DNA of 64,000 nt from Nocardia transvalensis NBRC 15921. Lineage in GTDB: Bacteria > Actinomycetota > Actinomycetes > Mycobacteriales > Mycobacteriaceae. The stretch's first letter is position 1. Every line of letters begins with the position of its first letter. The notes below the pieces were generated by a model, which was not told the origin of the DNA, made no database searches, and saw nothing but the letters and a program-made list of their open reading frames with translations. The stretch covers positions 57,295 to 121,294 of the forward strand of contig NZ_BAGL01000061.1 of the NCBI RefSeq assembly GCF_000308875.1. Direction: 5' to 3'. The position numbers and the translations under genes are program-made. Shown piece by piece: positions 44,603 through 53,413 of the stretch.

Positions 44603-44938
44603 ATGTTCACAAGGACTTTCGATCGCCCCGCACGACTCGCCCGCCGCCTCGCGGCACCCACGCTAGTCGCGGCGGCCGCAGTAGCCGTACTCGGCGCGGG
44701 GAGTGGCTCAGCCGAACCCGCAGCAGGCAATGAGGTAGCCGCCCAGGGGGTTACCCCGGTCTTCGACGGCCTGTCCACCCATTGCGGCGAGGGGTATTGC
44801 GCGCAGTACGACAAGCACGGGCGATACGTGTGCACCGTGACGGTGCTGCCGCTCGGGGGCGGATCGGCGGCGGCGTACAACTGGCTGCCCAACGAGATCT
44901 GCGATCTCCAGGTGACGATCGCCAACGCGCTGCCGTAG
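44603..44938 (+). CDS. small secreted Cys-containing protein
   Basis: A 111-residue protein with a classical signal peptide: basic start, hydrophobic LVAAAAVAVLGAGSG, and a likely cut after GSA. The mature part of about 70 residues has four cysteines (THCGEGYCAQYDKHGRYVC, EICDL), enough for two disulphides. No family recognised. AAGGTGA lies upstream of the ATG. It is probably not part of the catabolic pathway. Confidence 0.7.
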   Translation: MFTRTFDRPARLARRLAAPTLVAAAAVAVLGAGSGSAEPAAGNEVAAQGVTPVFDGLSTHCGEGYCAQYDKHGRYVCTVTVLPLGGGSAAAYNWLPNEICDLQVTIANALP

Positions 44939-45004
44939 GGCCGTGCCCTCGCACCGGGCCACGGGCGCGGCGACGAGTGCCGTGCCCGAGCCTGGCGCGA
45001 GGGA

Positions 45005-46405
45005 TCAGCCCGCGAGGACCACTTCCGCGAAGCGGGCCATGGCCAGGACCAGATCGTCGGAGTGCCGCGGGCCGACGATCTGGAGGCCGACCGGGAGCCC
45101 GGCGGCGGTGGCGCCGATCGGGATGCTGATCGCGGGCTGCTGGGTCATGTTGAACGGGTAGGTGAACGGCGTCCACTGCGGCCAGCTGCGCAGATCGCTG
45201 CCTGGCGGAACGTCGTGGCCGGCCTCGAAGGCGGCGATCGGCGTCGTGGGCGTGATCAGCACGTCGTAGGCGGTGTGGAAGGCGCCCATCACGATTCCCA
45301 CCTCGGCGGCGACCGCGCGGGCGTTCAGATGGTCGACCGCGCTCAGGGTCGCGCCCCGATCCCAGACCTCACCGAGGCCCGGATCGACGCGCTCGCGGCT
45401 GCCCTCGGGGAAGTGCGACAGCATCGTCGCCGCGCCCGAGGCCCACAGATCCTCGAACGCCTCCAGTGGATCGCTGAAGCCCGGATCGGCGTTCACCACG
45501 CGCAGCCCGGCCGCCTCCAGCTGCCGCACCGCGCTCTCCACCACGCTCGCCACCTCGGGGTCGACGTCGACGTAGCCGAGGGTGGGCGAGAAGGCGGCCG
45601 TCGCCCCGCGCACGTCGCGCTGCAACTGGGCGCGGTAGGTGCTGATCGGCGGCGCGAGCGCGGTGGGGTCGCGCGGATCCGGCAGCGCCAGAATGTCCAT
45701 CAGCAGCGCGGCGTCCTCGACCGTGCGCGTCATCGGCCCGGCGTGGGCCAGCGGGCCGAACGGGCTCGCCGGGTACAGCGGGATCCGCCCGTGCGTGGGC
45801 TTGAACCCGACGATGCCGCAGAACGCCGCCGGAATGCGCACGCTCCCACCGCCGTCGGTGCCGACCGAGACCGGGCCCATCCCCGCGGCAACCGCCGCCG
45901 CACTGCCGCCCGAGGAACCGCCGCAGGTCTTCGACGGATCCACCGGATTACGGGTGATCCCGGTGAGCGGGCTGTCGGTGGTGGCCTTCCAGGCCAGCTC
46001 CGGCGTGGTCGTCTTGCCGAGGAACACCATGCCGTCGCCGCGCAGCCGCGCCGCGACCGGGCTGTCCACGGGCCACGGCACATCGGGCTCGACGGAGGTG
46101 GAGCCACGGCGCGTCGGCCAGCCCTCGGTGAGGAAGATGTCCTTGATCGAGATCGGCACCCCGTCCAGCAGCCCGGCCACGTGACCGGAATGCCAGCGCG
46201 CCTCGGACTCCTTGGCCTGGATCAGGGCGCGTTCGCCGTCCACCAGACAGTACGCGTTGAGATCACCGTCGCGCTCGGCGATCGCCTCGAGGACCGCCTC
46301 GGTCGCCTCGACCGGTGAGAGCGCCCCCGCCGAATAGGCGGTGATCAGCTCGACCGCGGTCATCGCGGCCGGTTCGGTGGGGATATCGATATCGGGGTGG
46401 GCCAT
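45005..46405 (-). CDS. amidase signature family hydrolase
   Basis: A 466-residue Ser-cis-Ser-Lys amidase. Lys in GVPISIKDIFLTEGWPT, the signature KTCGGSSGGSAAAVAAGMGP with the cis-Ser, and catalytic Ser in VGTDGGGSVRIPAAFCGIVG. It hydrolyses an amide in the cytoplasm; the substrate is unknown but would feed the adjacent acid-metabolising enzymes. AAGGGAG precedes the ATG. It lies 12 bases after the 2-hydroxyacid dehydrogenase gene, so they form one operon. Confidence 0.9.
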   Translation of the reverse strand: MAHPDIDIPTEPAAMTAVELITAYSAGALSPVEATEAVLEAIAERDGDLNAYCLVDGERALIQAKESEARWHSGHVAGLLDGVPISIKDIFLTEGWPTRRGSTSVEPDVPWPVDSPVAARLRGDGMVFLGKTTTPELAWKATTDSPLTGITRNPVDPSKTCGGSSGGSAAAVAAGMGPVSVGTDGGGSVRIPAAFCGIVGFKPTHGRIPLYPASPFGPLAHAGPMTRTVEDAALLMDILALPDPRDPTALAPPISTYRAQLQRDVRGATAAFSPTLGYVDVDPEVASVVESAVRQLEAAGLRVVNADPGFSDPLEAFEDLWASGAATMLSHFPEGSRERVDPGLGEVWDRGATLSAVDHLNARAVAAEVGIVMGAFHTAYDVLITPTTPIAAFEAGHDVPPGSDLRSWPQWTPFTYPFNMTQQPAISIPIGATAAGLPVGLQIVGPRHSDDLVLAMARFAEVVLAG

Positions 46406-46417
46406 CCTGACTCCCTT

Positions 46418-47383
46418 TCAGCTGGGGACGTATCCCAGCCCTTTGTCGACCACGTTCACGAGCGGCCGGCCGTCGCTCCACCTCCGGAAATTCTCGGCGA
46501 ACGCGGTGGCGAGATCACCGCGCCAGCCGACCACATCACCGGAGTTGTGTGGGGTGAGTTGGACATTCGGCAGATCCCAGAGCGCATGGCCGGGCGGCAG
46601 CGGCTCGGGATCGACGACATCGAGCGCCGCGCCCGCGAGCGTGCCGTTGCGCAGCGCGGCGACGAGATCGTCTGTCACTACTAGTTCCCCACGACCGACG
46701 TTGACGAAACGGGAATGCGGCTTCATCGCGGCGAACGCGCGCGCGTCGAACATGTGCCGGGTCTGCTGGGTCAGCGGCGCGATGGCGACCACGTAGTCCG
46801 CCCCGGGCAGCTCGGCGTGCAGATCCGTGGCGACGGTGCCGAAATCCGGATCGTCGGTGCACGCCCGCCGCCCCAGGCCGCGGACCTCCATGCCCACGCA
46901 GCGCAGCATCCGCGCGATCGACCGGCCGATGGACCCGGTGCCGACGACGAGTACCGTGGCGCCGGAGAGCCGCTCCGACTCCCGATGGCGCCATTCGTGC
47001 CGCTGTTGCAGCCGCCACGACTCGGGCAGGTCCTTGGCGAAGTTCAGGATCTGCGCGAGCACGTACTCGGCGATCGGCCCGTCGAAGATGCCCCGGGTGT
47101 TGGTGACGACGACGTCACTGCGGATCAGCTCGTCGAACATCACGGAGTCGACGCCGGTGGCACCCACGTGCACCCAACGCAATCTGTCGGCTCCCGGCCA
47201 GGCGCCGGGAACCGCTGTACTGGTGAAGTCGTACACGAACAACACATCGGCACCACGAAGCGAGTCGGCGAGCCCCTCCGCCTCGGTGTAGCGGATCTCG
47301 GCCCGCTCGGACACCGGGCGCAAGAGGCTCGCATCGGGCCGGGTGCCATCGTGAAGAACGGTGACTATTTGGCCCTCATTCAC
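46418..47383 (-). CDS. D-isomer-specific 2-hydroxyacid dehydrogenase
   Basis: A 321-residue NAD(P)-dependent reductase. NAD loop LVVGTGSIGRSIARMLRCVG, catalytic Arg region FVNVGRGELVVTDDLV, and His in VQLTPHNSGDVVGWRGD. It interconverts a 2-oxo acid with a D-2-hydroxy acid, which would fit a route leading to D-malate-like intermediates for the TtuC-like enzyme (inference). It is divergent from the racemase-superfamily genes across the operator-like box. Confidence 0.87.
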   Translation of the reverse strand: MNEGQIVTVLHDGTRPDASLLRPVSERAEIRYTEAEGLADSLRGADVLFVYDFTSTAVPGAWPGADRLRWVHVGATGVDSVMFDELIRSDVVVTNTRGIFDGPIAEYVLAQILNFAKDLPESWRLQQRHEWRHRESERLSGATVLVVGTGSIGRSIARMLRCVGMEVRGLGRRACTDDPDFGTVATDLHAELPGADYVVAIAPLTQQTRHMFDARAFAAMKPHSRFVNVGRGELVVTDDLVAALRNGTLAGAALDVVDPEPLPPGHALWDLPNVQLTPHNSGDVVGWRGDLATAFAENFRRWSDGRPLVNVVDKGLGYVPS

Positions 47384-47410
47384 ATTGACAGGCTAGAAAC
47401 GCATCGTATG

Positions 47411-47422
47411 ATTGTCAACAAT
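47411..47422. promoter_or_regulatory. palindrome ATTGTCAACAAT, second copy of the cluster's operator-like box
   Basis: Followed by CCGATCG, so ATTGTCNACAATCCGA is shared with 42487-42502. It lies 28 bases upstream of the dehydrogenase start and 50 bases upstream of the maleate-isomerase-like gene. Confidence 0.65.
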
Positions 47423-47471
47423 CCGATCGTGTGCGGAGGAATATTCAGCTGAACGCGAGAGGGGCCCACTG

Positions 47472-48215
47472 GTGGCGGAACTCAATTTTCCCGACATCGA
47501 CGGCCCGGTCGCGCAGCGAGGTATCGGCATCATCGCGCCATTCGACCTGGCGCTGGAACGCGAGTTGTGGAGGTGGGCGCCTCTCGAGGTGAGCCTGCAC
47601 CTGGCCCGCACTCCGTATGAGCCGGTACCGGTGTCGGTAGCGATGGCGGAGCTGGTGTCCGATGCGGCACACCTGACCTCCGCCACGCGCAACATCCTGC
47701 ATGTAGACCCGGAAGTGATTGCCTATCTGTGCAGTTCGGGCAGCTTCATCAAGGGGCTGGACTACGAGCGTTCGTTGTGCGACACCATCTGCGCGGCCGG
47801 AGCCCGAGATGCGGTGACCACGTCCGGCGCACTGATCGAGGCGATCAGAGCGCTCGACGTGAGCAGGCTCTCGGTCATCACGCCGTATGACGAGATCCTG
47901 ACCGAGAAGCTGCACGACTTCCTCGGTGAGGCCGGCTGCGAGGTCGTCCGATCGAACCATCTCGGCCTCGGCGGCGGTATCTGGAAGGTCAGCTACCGCA
48001 CCATCGCCGAGCGCATCATCAACGCCGACGATCCGCGGTCCGAAGCGATCTTCGTCAGCTGTACCAACCTGCCCACCTACGACCTGATCGAACCGCTCGA
48101 ACAGGCCCTCGGCAAACCGGTGCTCACCGCCAACCAGCTCACCATGTGGGCATGCCTGGGGCGCATGAAACTGCCCATGATGGGGCCCGGCAAGTGGCTC
48201 CAGGACGTCTTCTAG
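47472..48215 (+). CDS. Asp/Glu racemase superfamily, maleate isomerase-like, with both cysteines
   Basis: A 247-residue enzyme. Both catalytic Cys are present: AYLCSSGSFIKGLDYERSL and AIFVSCTNLPTYDLIEPLE, the pattern of maleate cis-trans isomerases. It may isomerise maleate or a substituted cis-dicarboxylate, or racemise a substrate. The GTG at 47472 is preferred because GAGAGGGG lies upstream; the ORF opens earlier at 47412 but would overlap the operator box. Ten bases separate it from its paralogue. Confidence 0.82.
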   Translation: MAELNFPDIDGPVAQRGIGIIAPFDLALERELWRWAPLEVSLHLARTPYEPVPVSVAMAELVSDAAHLTSATRNILHVDPEVIAYLCSSGSFIKGLDYERSLCDTICAAGARDAVTTSGALIEAIRALDVSRLSVITPYDEILTEKLHDFLGEAGCEVVRSNHLGLGGGIWKVSYRTIAERIINADDPRSEAIFVSCTNLPTYDLIEPLEQALGKPVLTANQLTMWACLGRMKLPMMGPGKWLQDVF

Positions 48216-48225
48216 GGGAACCGAT

Positions 48226-48969
48226 ATGCAGACGCCGACGATCGGCTTCATCTACCCGGACCACGCCGCCGAGGACGACTATCCGCGCGCGGCCGAGATC
48301 CTCGGCGCGGACCTGCGGGTCGCGCACATCTACGGCACCGATCTGCACGCCGTGCCCGAACTGCTCGACCTGGGCAGCCCCGGCAAGTTGCGGCAGGGGG
48401 CCGAACTGCTGGCGCCGGCGCGGCCCAGCGCGGTCGTATGGGCCTGCACCTCCGGCAGTTTCGTCTACCGCCCGGACGGGGCGCGCGAGCAGGTCCGGGG
48501 ACTGGCCGAGGCGGCCGGGGTGCCCGCCTCCAGCACCAGCTTCGCCTTCGTGAACGCCGCTCGCGCGCTGGGCATCTCGACGGTCGCGGTGTGGGCGAGC
48601 TATCCGGACGACGTCGCGGCGCTGTTCGTCGACTTCCTTGCCGCCGAAGGCATCCGGGTGCTATCCATGGGCAGCGCGGATATCGATACGGCGGCCGAGG
48701 TCGGCACCCTCACCGACGAACAGGTGCTGAAACTGGCCGTCGCCAACGACAATCCCGATGCCGAGGCGCTGCTGATCCCCGACACCGCCATGCATACGCT
48801 GGCGGTACTGCCGGAGTTGGAGGCCACCTTGGGCAAGCCGGTACTCACCGCCAATCAGGTCACCATCTGGGAGGGCATCCGGCTCGCCGGCTATTCGCCG
48901 GGGAGCGAACCGATCTCCCCCCGGCTCGGTAAGCTGTTCTCGGAAAGGCTCGTTCATGTCGGTGATTGA
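48226..48969 (+). CDS. Asp/Glu racemase superfamily paralogue lacking the second Cys
   Basis: A 247-residue paralogue of the preceding protein. The first Cys is kept (VVWACTSGSFVYRP) but where the neighbour has VSCTNLPT this one has IPDTAMHTL, so Asp replaces the second catalytic Cys; the following PVLTANQVTIWEGIRLAGY aligns well. One-cysteine members include arylmalonate decarboxylase, though that keeps the other Cys. A decarboxylase, lyase or non-catalytic partner role is possible. It overlaps the GntR gene by 14 bases. Confidence 0.78.
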   Translation: MQTPTIGFIYPDHAAEDDYPRAAEILGADLRVAHIYGTDLHAVPELLDLGSPGKLRQGAELLAPARPSAVVWACTSGSFVYRPDGAREQVRGLAEAAGVPASSTSFAFVNAARALGISTVAVWASYPDDVAALFVDFLAAEGIRVLSMGSADIDTAAEVGTLTDEQVLKLAVANDNPDAEALLIPDTAMHTLAVLPELEATLGKPVLTANQVTIWEGIRLAGYSPGSEPISPRLGKLFSERLVHVGD

Positions 48970-49642
48970 ATTCGAGCCGGTCAACAGACAGTCGACGGCG
49001 GAGATGATCGCCGATCGGCTGCGCACGGCGATCATGCGCGGCGGCCTGGCGCCGGGCGCACAGCTCGTCGAGGCCGATCTCGCCACGCAGTTCGACGTCT
49101 CCCGCGGTCCGGTGCGGGAGGCGATGCAGCGGCTGGTGTCGGAGGGCCTGCTGCACAGCATCCGGCACCGGGGCATCTTCGTCATCGAGCTCAGTCTGGA
49201 GGATGTGGTCGACATCTACCGGGCCCGGACCGCGATCGAGGGCGGTGCGCTGGACCTGATCCTGGACGGCCGCCGCGATATCGCCTATGCCGCACTGGAA
49301 CCCAGCATCGCCGCGATGCGCGCGTGCGCCGACAGCCGCGATCCCGCCGGGATGTCCGATGCCGACCACGCCTTCCACGAGGCACTGGTGGCCAGCGCCG
49401 ACAGCCCCCGCCTGGCGCATGCCGCGCGAACGCTGTTCATCGAGACCCGCATGTGCCTGGGCGCGTTGGAGACCACGTATTCCGATGTGCTCGACCAGAT
49501 CCAGGAGCACACCGACCTGCGCGAGGCCATCGGTTCCGGCGCCCCGGCCCGCGCCCGCAAACTCCTGGTCGACCACATGCACGACGCCGTGGAGCGCCTC
49601 CGCGCCACGGTAGGCGCGGACCTGCACCCGGCGGACGTCTAG
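48956..49642 (+). CDS. GntR-family regulator, FCD subfamily, of the catabolic cluster
   Basis: A 228-residue regulator: TAEMIADRLRTAIMRGGLAP, LVEADLATQFDVSRGPVREA and LVSEGLLHSIRHRGIFVIEL give the winged helix; the FCD domain shows YRARTAIEGGALDLIL, MSDADHAFHEALVASADSPR and ARARKLLVDHMHDAVERLRA. It is the last gene of the racemase operon and the best candidate to bind the two ATTGTCNACAAT boxes. Its stop overlaps the convergent truB end by 4 bases. Confidence 0.88.
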   Translation: MSVIEFEPVNRQSTAEMIADRLRTAIMRGGLAPGAQLVEADLATQFDVSRGPVREAMQRLVSEGLLHSIRHRGIFVIELSLEDVVDIYRARTAIEGGALDLILDGRRDIAYAALEPSIAAMRACADSRDPAGMSDADHAFHEALVASADSPRLAHAARTLFIETRMCLGALETTYSDVLDQIQEHTDLREAIGSGAPARARKLLVDHMHDAVERLRATVGADLHPADV

Positions 49643-50565
49643 TCGATCAGCCCGCGCGGCCGGACCACGAGGACGGGCGACGAGCGCCGACCCTTCTCCT
49701 CGAGCAGCGCGATGGCGCGGCCGTCGGCGGTCAGCGCCGCGTGGACGCCGGGGATGCCGACGGGATCGAGCCAGCGGCCGTCGCGCAGGGACGCCTCCTC
49801 GGCCGCGGTGATCGTGCGGTGCGCGAACGCGAGCCGGGCCGCGGCATCGATGTCCAGGTTCAATCCCGGATCGTCGGCGAGCCGATCCAGGGTCCGGGCG
49901 TGCTCGAGGGTGAAGGGGCCCACCCGGGTGCGGCGCAGTGCCGTGAGATGGCCGCCGACGCCGAACTTCTCGCCGAGATCGCGGGCCAGGGCGCGGATAT
50001 AGGTGCCCGACGAGCACTCCACGACCACCTCCAGGTCGACGAACGACGTTGTGCCCGTATCGATATCGCGGCGCGCCAGGACGTCGAAGCGGCTGACCGT
50101 GACCGGGCGGGCGGCCAGCTGGACGTCCTCCCCCGCACGGGCCCGGGCGTAGGCGCGTTCGCCGCCGACCTTGATCGCGCTCACCGTGGCGGGGACCTGC
50201 TGGATGTCACCGGTCAATCCGGCCACGCCGGAGGCGATCTCGGCATCGGTGACGTGCCCGGCGGCGGTCGTCGCGACGCCCTCGCCCTCGGCGTCGTCGG
50301 TGACGGTGGACTGCCCGAGCCGGATCGTCGCCGCGTACGCCTTGGTGGTCAGGGTGAGCAGGCCCAGCATCTTCGTGGCCCGTTCCACGCCGAGCACCAG
50401 CACCCCGGTGGCCATCGGGTCCAGGGTGCCCGCGTGCCCGATCTTGCGGGTGTGCAACAGCTTCCGGCATCGGGCCACCACGTCGTGGCTCGTCATGCCG
50501 CCGGCTTTATCGACGATCAGCAAGCCGCCGAGCACGTCCACCAGCGGGGCCGGCCGCTCACCCAC
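49639..50565 (-). CDS. truB: tRNA pseudouridine(55) synthase
   Basis: A 308-residue pseudouridine synthase for U55 in the T-loop of tRNAs. Catalytic Asp in KIGHAGTLDPMATGVLVLG; GLLIVDKAGGMTSHDVVARC at the start, SGTYIRALARDLGEKFGVGG later. The GTG at 50565 follows GGGAG; a GTG at 50577 is also open. Position corresponds to Rv2793c. Confidence 0.94.
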   Translation of the reverse strand: MGERPAPLVDVLGGLLIVDKAGGMTSHDVVARCRKLLHTRKIGHAGTLDPMATGVLVLGVERATKMLGLLTLTTKAYAATIRLGQSTVTDDAEGEGVATTAAGHVTDAEIASGVAGLTGDIQQVPATVSAIKVGGERAYARARAGEDVQLAARPVTVSRFDVLARRDIDTGTTSFVDLEVVVECSSGTYIRALARDLGEKFGVGGHLTALRRTRVGPFTLEHARTLDRLADDPGLNLDIDAAARLAFAHRTITAAEEASLRDGRWLDPVGIPGVHAALTADGRAIALLEEKGRRSSPVLVVRPRGLID

Positions 50566-50601
50566 GGTCGCTCCCACCGGAACTCGTGCGAGTGCCGCGC
50601 A

Positions 50602-51321
50602 TCAGCCCGCCACGATCGCGGTCAGGATCAGCCCGTCGCCGATCAGCCAGCGCCCGTCGAACGCGGCCAGGGGCGCGCCGCCGTCGTTCGCCTGTCCGGG
50701 CACGAGGATCTTGCTGTGAAAGGTTCCGGCGCTGCCGGAGTCGTCGATGGTGAAGGTGATGTGCGCGTCCTCGAAGCCCAGCCAGCGCAGCGTCAGCGGG
50801 AACCACGCCTTGTAGGTGGCCTCCTTGGCGCAGAACAGCAACCGGTCCATGTGCAGGCCGGTCGCCGGGATCGCGCCCTTCAGCCACTCCCGTTCCGGCG
50901 GCAGGCTCACCGACTCCAGCACGCCCTCGGGCAGGGTGTCGTGCGGTTCGGCGTCGATGCCGACCGAGCGCCAGCGCAGCCGGTGCGCGAGGGCCGCGGC
51001 GCGGTACCCGTCGCAGTGGGTCAGGCTGCCGACGACGCCGCTCGGGAACAGCGGCATTCCCCGCTCCCCCTTGCCGATCGCCACCTGCGGCTCACCGAGT
51101 TGTGCGAGCGCCTCCCGCGCGCAGTACCGCGCGCCGATGAAATCCCGGCGCCGCTTCTCCACCGACTTCGCGATCAGGTGCTCCTCGCCGGGATGCGGCT
51201 TCAGCTCCTCCGGATACCGCACCAGCTCCGCCGCCGCCACACCCTCGGGCAGTATGCCGCCGATAAGGCGCGCCGACACCCGATCCACCCGCTCCTCGAT
51301 GACCGCCTCCTGACTCGACAC
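50602..51321 (-). CDS. pptT: 4'-phosphopantetheinyl transferase (PptT-like)
   Basis: A 239-residue Sfp-type transferase that loads the phosphopantetheine arm onto carrier proteins of polyketide, fatty-acid (type I) and peptide synthases. Motifs: SVGIDAEPHDTLPEGVL with the Mg ligands, and LLFCAKEATYKAWFPLTLRW with the Lys. IGARYCAREALAQLGEPQVA precedes. The GTG at 51321 is the longest start; shorter starts near 51280 are possible. It follows truB in the same order as Rv2793c-Rv2794c. Confidence 0.92.
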   Translation of the reverse strand: MSSQEAVIEERVDRVSARLIGGILPEGVAAAELVRYPEELKPHPGEEHLIAKSVEKRRRDFIGARYCAREALAQLGEPQVAIGKGERGMPLFPSGVVGSLTHCDGYRAAALAHRLRWRSVGIDAEPHDTLPEGVLESVSLPPEREWLKGAIPATGLHMDRLLFCAKEATYKAWFPLTLRWLGFEDAHITFTIDDSGSAGTFHSKILVPGQANDGGAPLAAFDGRWLIGDGLILTAIVAG

Positions 51322-51464
51322 CTACTCGACACGAGGGTAGCCGAGGACGCGGACCGCCGATCGAGGTGCGCGCCGGTCTCCGATCACCTACCGTGGCCCG
51401 AATCACATCCGTGGACCGCCGGGCGGCTTCGGATGTGACGCACGGATCTTCCGAGGAGGTAGTG

Positions 51465-52895
51465 GTGACGGCCGAGGATACGGAAGACGGGCACGCGCCG
51501 CGGACCGCCGAGGACTCCGGGACGGCCGTGCGCGGGCAGCTGCGCCGGGGCGCGCTGCGCTCGCGGCACCTCACCATGATCGCGCTGGGCGGCATCATCG
51601 GCGCGAGCCTGTTCGTGGGCAGCGGATCGGTCATCGCCACGGCCGGACCGGCCGCGATCGTGTCGTACTCGATCGGGGGCGTCCTCGTCGCCCTCGTCAT
51701 GCGGATGCTCGGCGAGATGGCCGTCGCGCGACCGGCGCTCGGATCGTTCATGGAGTACGCGCGGGTGGCGCTCGGCGATCGCGCCGGATTCGTCGTCGGC
51801 TGGCTGTACTGGTACTTCTGGGTCGGGGTGGTGGCCTTCGAGGCGGTGGTCGGCGGGCGCATCATCGGCGGCTGGACCGGCGGTCCCGCATGGGTTTTCG
51901 CGGTCGGGCTGATGCTGTTGCTTACGGCCTCCAACCTGCTGTCGGTGCGGTCGTTCGGGGAGACGGAATTCTGGCTCGCGTCGATCAAGATCACCACGAT
52001 CGTGGTGTTCCTGGTGGTCGGGGTGCTGTATGTGCTGGGCCTGCTGCCGGATTCGCGGCTGTCGGTGTCGAATATCGGGTACGGCGGATTCTTCGCCCAG
52101 GGCGCGTATCCGGTGTTGCAGGGTGTCGTCGTGGTGATCTTCGCGTACTTCGGCACCGAGATCGTCACGATGGCCGCGGCGGAGTCGCGTCAGCCGGCCC
52201 GCGCGATCGCGCGCGCGACCAACACGATCGTGTGGCGCATCCTGATCTTCTACGTCGGCTCGGTGGCGCTGCTGGTGATGATCACGCCGTGGCCCGACAT
52301 CCCGTCCACCTCGAGCCCGTACGCCACGGCCTTCGACCGGTTCGGCCTGCCCGCCGCGTCCACGATCATCGATGCGGTCGTGTTGTCGGCGGCGTTGTCG
52401 GTCCTGAACTCGGGGCTCTACACCGCCTCTCGGATGGTGTACGCGCTCGGCGGGAACGGGTGGGCACCGGCGTGGGCGACCGACACCACCCGACGCGGAG
52501 TGCCGTGGAAGGCGATCCTGCTGAGCACGGTGGTCGGCTACTTCGCCATCCTGATGAACTACGTCTCCCCCGACCGGGTCTTCGCGTTCATCATGAACTC
52601 GGCGGGCGCGGTCGCGCTGTTCGTCTACATCATCATCGCGCTGTCGCAGATCAGGCTGCGCAACCGGCTGACGCGGGAGGGACGGTTCGACACCTCGCTG
52701 CGGATGTGGCTGCATCCCTGGCTCAGCGTCCTGTCGATCGCCGCCATCGTCGCGATCCTGGCGACCATGGGCTACATGTCCGATACGCGGTCGCAGTTCT
52801 ACCTCAGCCTGGTCAGCGTGGCGGTCCTGCTCGTCGCGTTCCCGATCGTCCAGCGTCATCGACGAAGGAGTCGGGTGAGCCCCTACCCTCGGTGA
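51465..52895 (+). CDS. amino-acid permease (APC superfamily, GABA/AnsP type)
   Basis: A 476-residue membrane transporter with twelve predicted helices. The family start is RGALRSRHLTMIALGGIIGA, then SLFVGSGSVIATAGPAAIV, MRMLGEMAVARPALGSFMEY and TEIVTMAAAESRQPARAIAR. The GTG at 51465 has GAGGAGG five bases upstream. Substrate unknown: amino acids such as GABA, proline, asparagine or aromatic acids. A GNAT gene starts two bases after its stop. Confidence 0.88.
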   Translation: MTAEDTEDGHAPRTAEDSGTAVRGQLRRGALRSRHLTMIALGGIIGASLFVGSGSVIATAGPAAIVSYSIGGVLVALVMRMLGEMAVARPALGSFMEYARVALGDRAGFVVGWLYWYFWVGVVAFEAVVGGRIIGGWTGGPAWVFAVGLMLLLTASNLLSVRSFGETEFWLASIKITTIVVFLVVGVLYVLGLLPDSRLSVSNIGYGGFFAQGAYPVLQGVVVVIFAYFGTEIVTMAAAESRQPARAIARATNTIVWRILIFYVGSVALLVMITPWPDIPSTSSPYATAFDRFGLPAASTIIDAVVLSAALSVLNSGLYTASRMVYALGGNGWAPAWATDTTRRGVPWKAILLSTVVGYFAILMNYVSPDRVFAFIMNSAGAVALFVYIIIALSQIRLRNRLTREGRFDTSLRMWLHPWLSVLSIAAIVAILATMGYMSDTRSQFYLSLVSVAVLLVAFPIVQRHRRRSRVSPYPR

Positions 52896-52897
52896 TC

Positions 52898-53404
52898 ATG
52901 ACGTCCGCGATTGTCCGCCCTGCCCTTGCCTCCGACGAACCGTTTCTCTGGACCATGTTGTTCGAGGCGTCGCATGCCGCCGAGCAGCAGATGGAGGTGG
53001 ACGACCTGCGGTCCGTGCCCGAGCTGGCTCGCTACGTCGAGAAGTGGGGCGGCGCGGGCGATCTCGGCGTGATCGGGTGCGAGGAGGGCGGAACCATGCT
53101 GGGAGCGGCGTGGATTCGGCTGTTCGACGCGCGGAACGCCGCCTACGGATACGTCGACGACCGCACTCCCGAACTCGCCGTCGGGGTGGTGCCGCGGGCA
53201 CGCGGCACCGGCCTGGGAACCATGATGCTGAACCGCCTGCTCGACAGTGCCGCGGCCGACCACGACGCCGTCTGCTTGAGCGTGCGCGAGAACAACCCCG
53301 CGCGACGGCTCTACGAACGCCTCGGTTTCGTGTACGTGCCCGGTTCCGAGAAGACCAACCGCGTCGGCACCACCAGCATCACCATGGTGCGACGCCTCGG
53401 CTGA
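52898..53404 (+). CDS. GNAT-family N-acetyltransferase
   Basis: A 168-residue acetyltransferase. The acetyl-CoA loop is VGVVPRARGTGLGTMMLNRL and the C-terminal motif is SVRENNPARRLYERLGFVYV. The acceptor is unknown. The ATG at 52898 (or GTG 52892) follows the permease so closely that they form an operon. Confidence 0.87.
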   Translation: MTSAIVRPALASDEPFLWTMLFEASHAAEQQMEVDDLRSVPELARYVEKWGGAGDLGVIGCEEGGTMLGAAWIRLFDARNAAYGYVDDRTPELAVGVVPRARGTGLGTMMLNRLLDSAAADHDAVCLSVRENNPARRLYERLGFVYVPGSEKTNRVGTTSITMVRRLG

Positions 53405-53413
53405 CGGCCCGGC

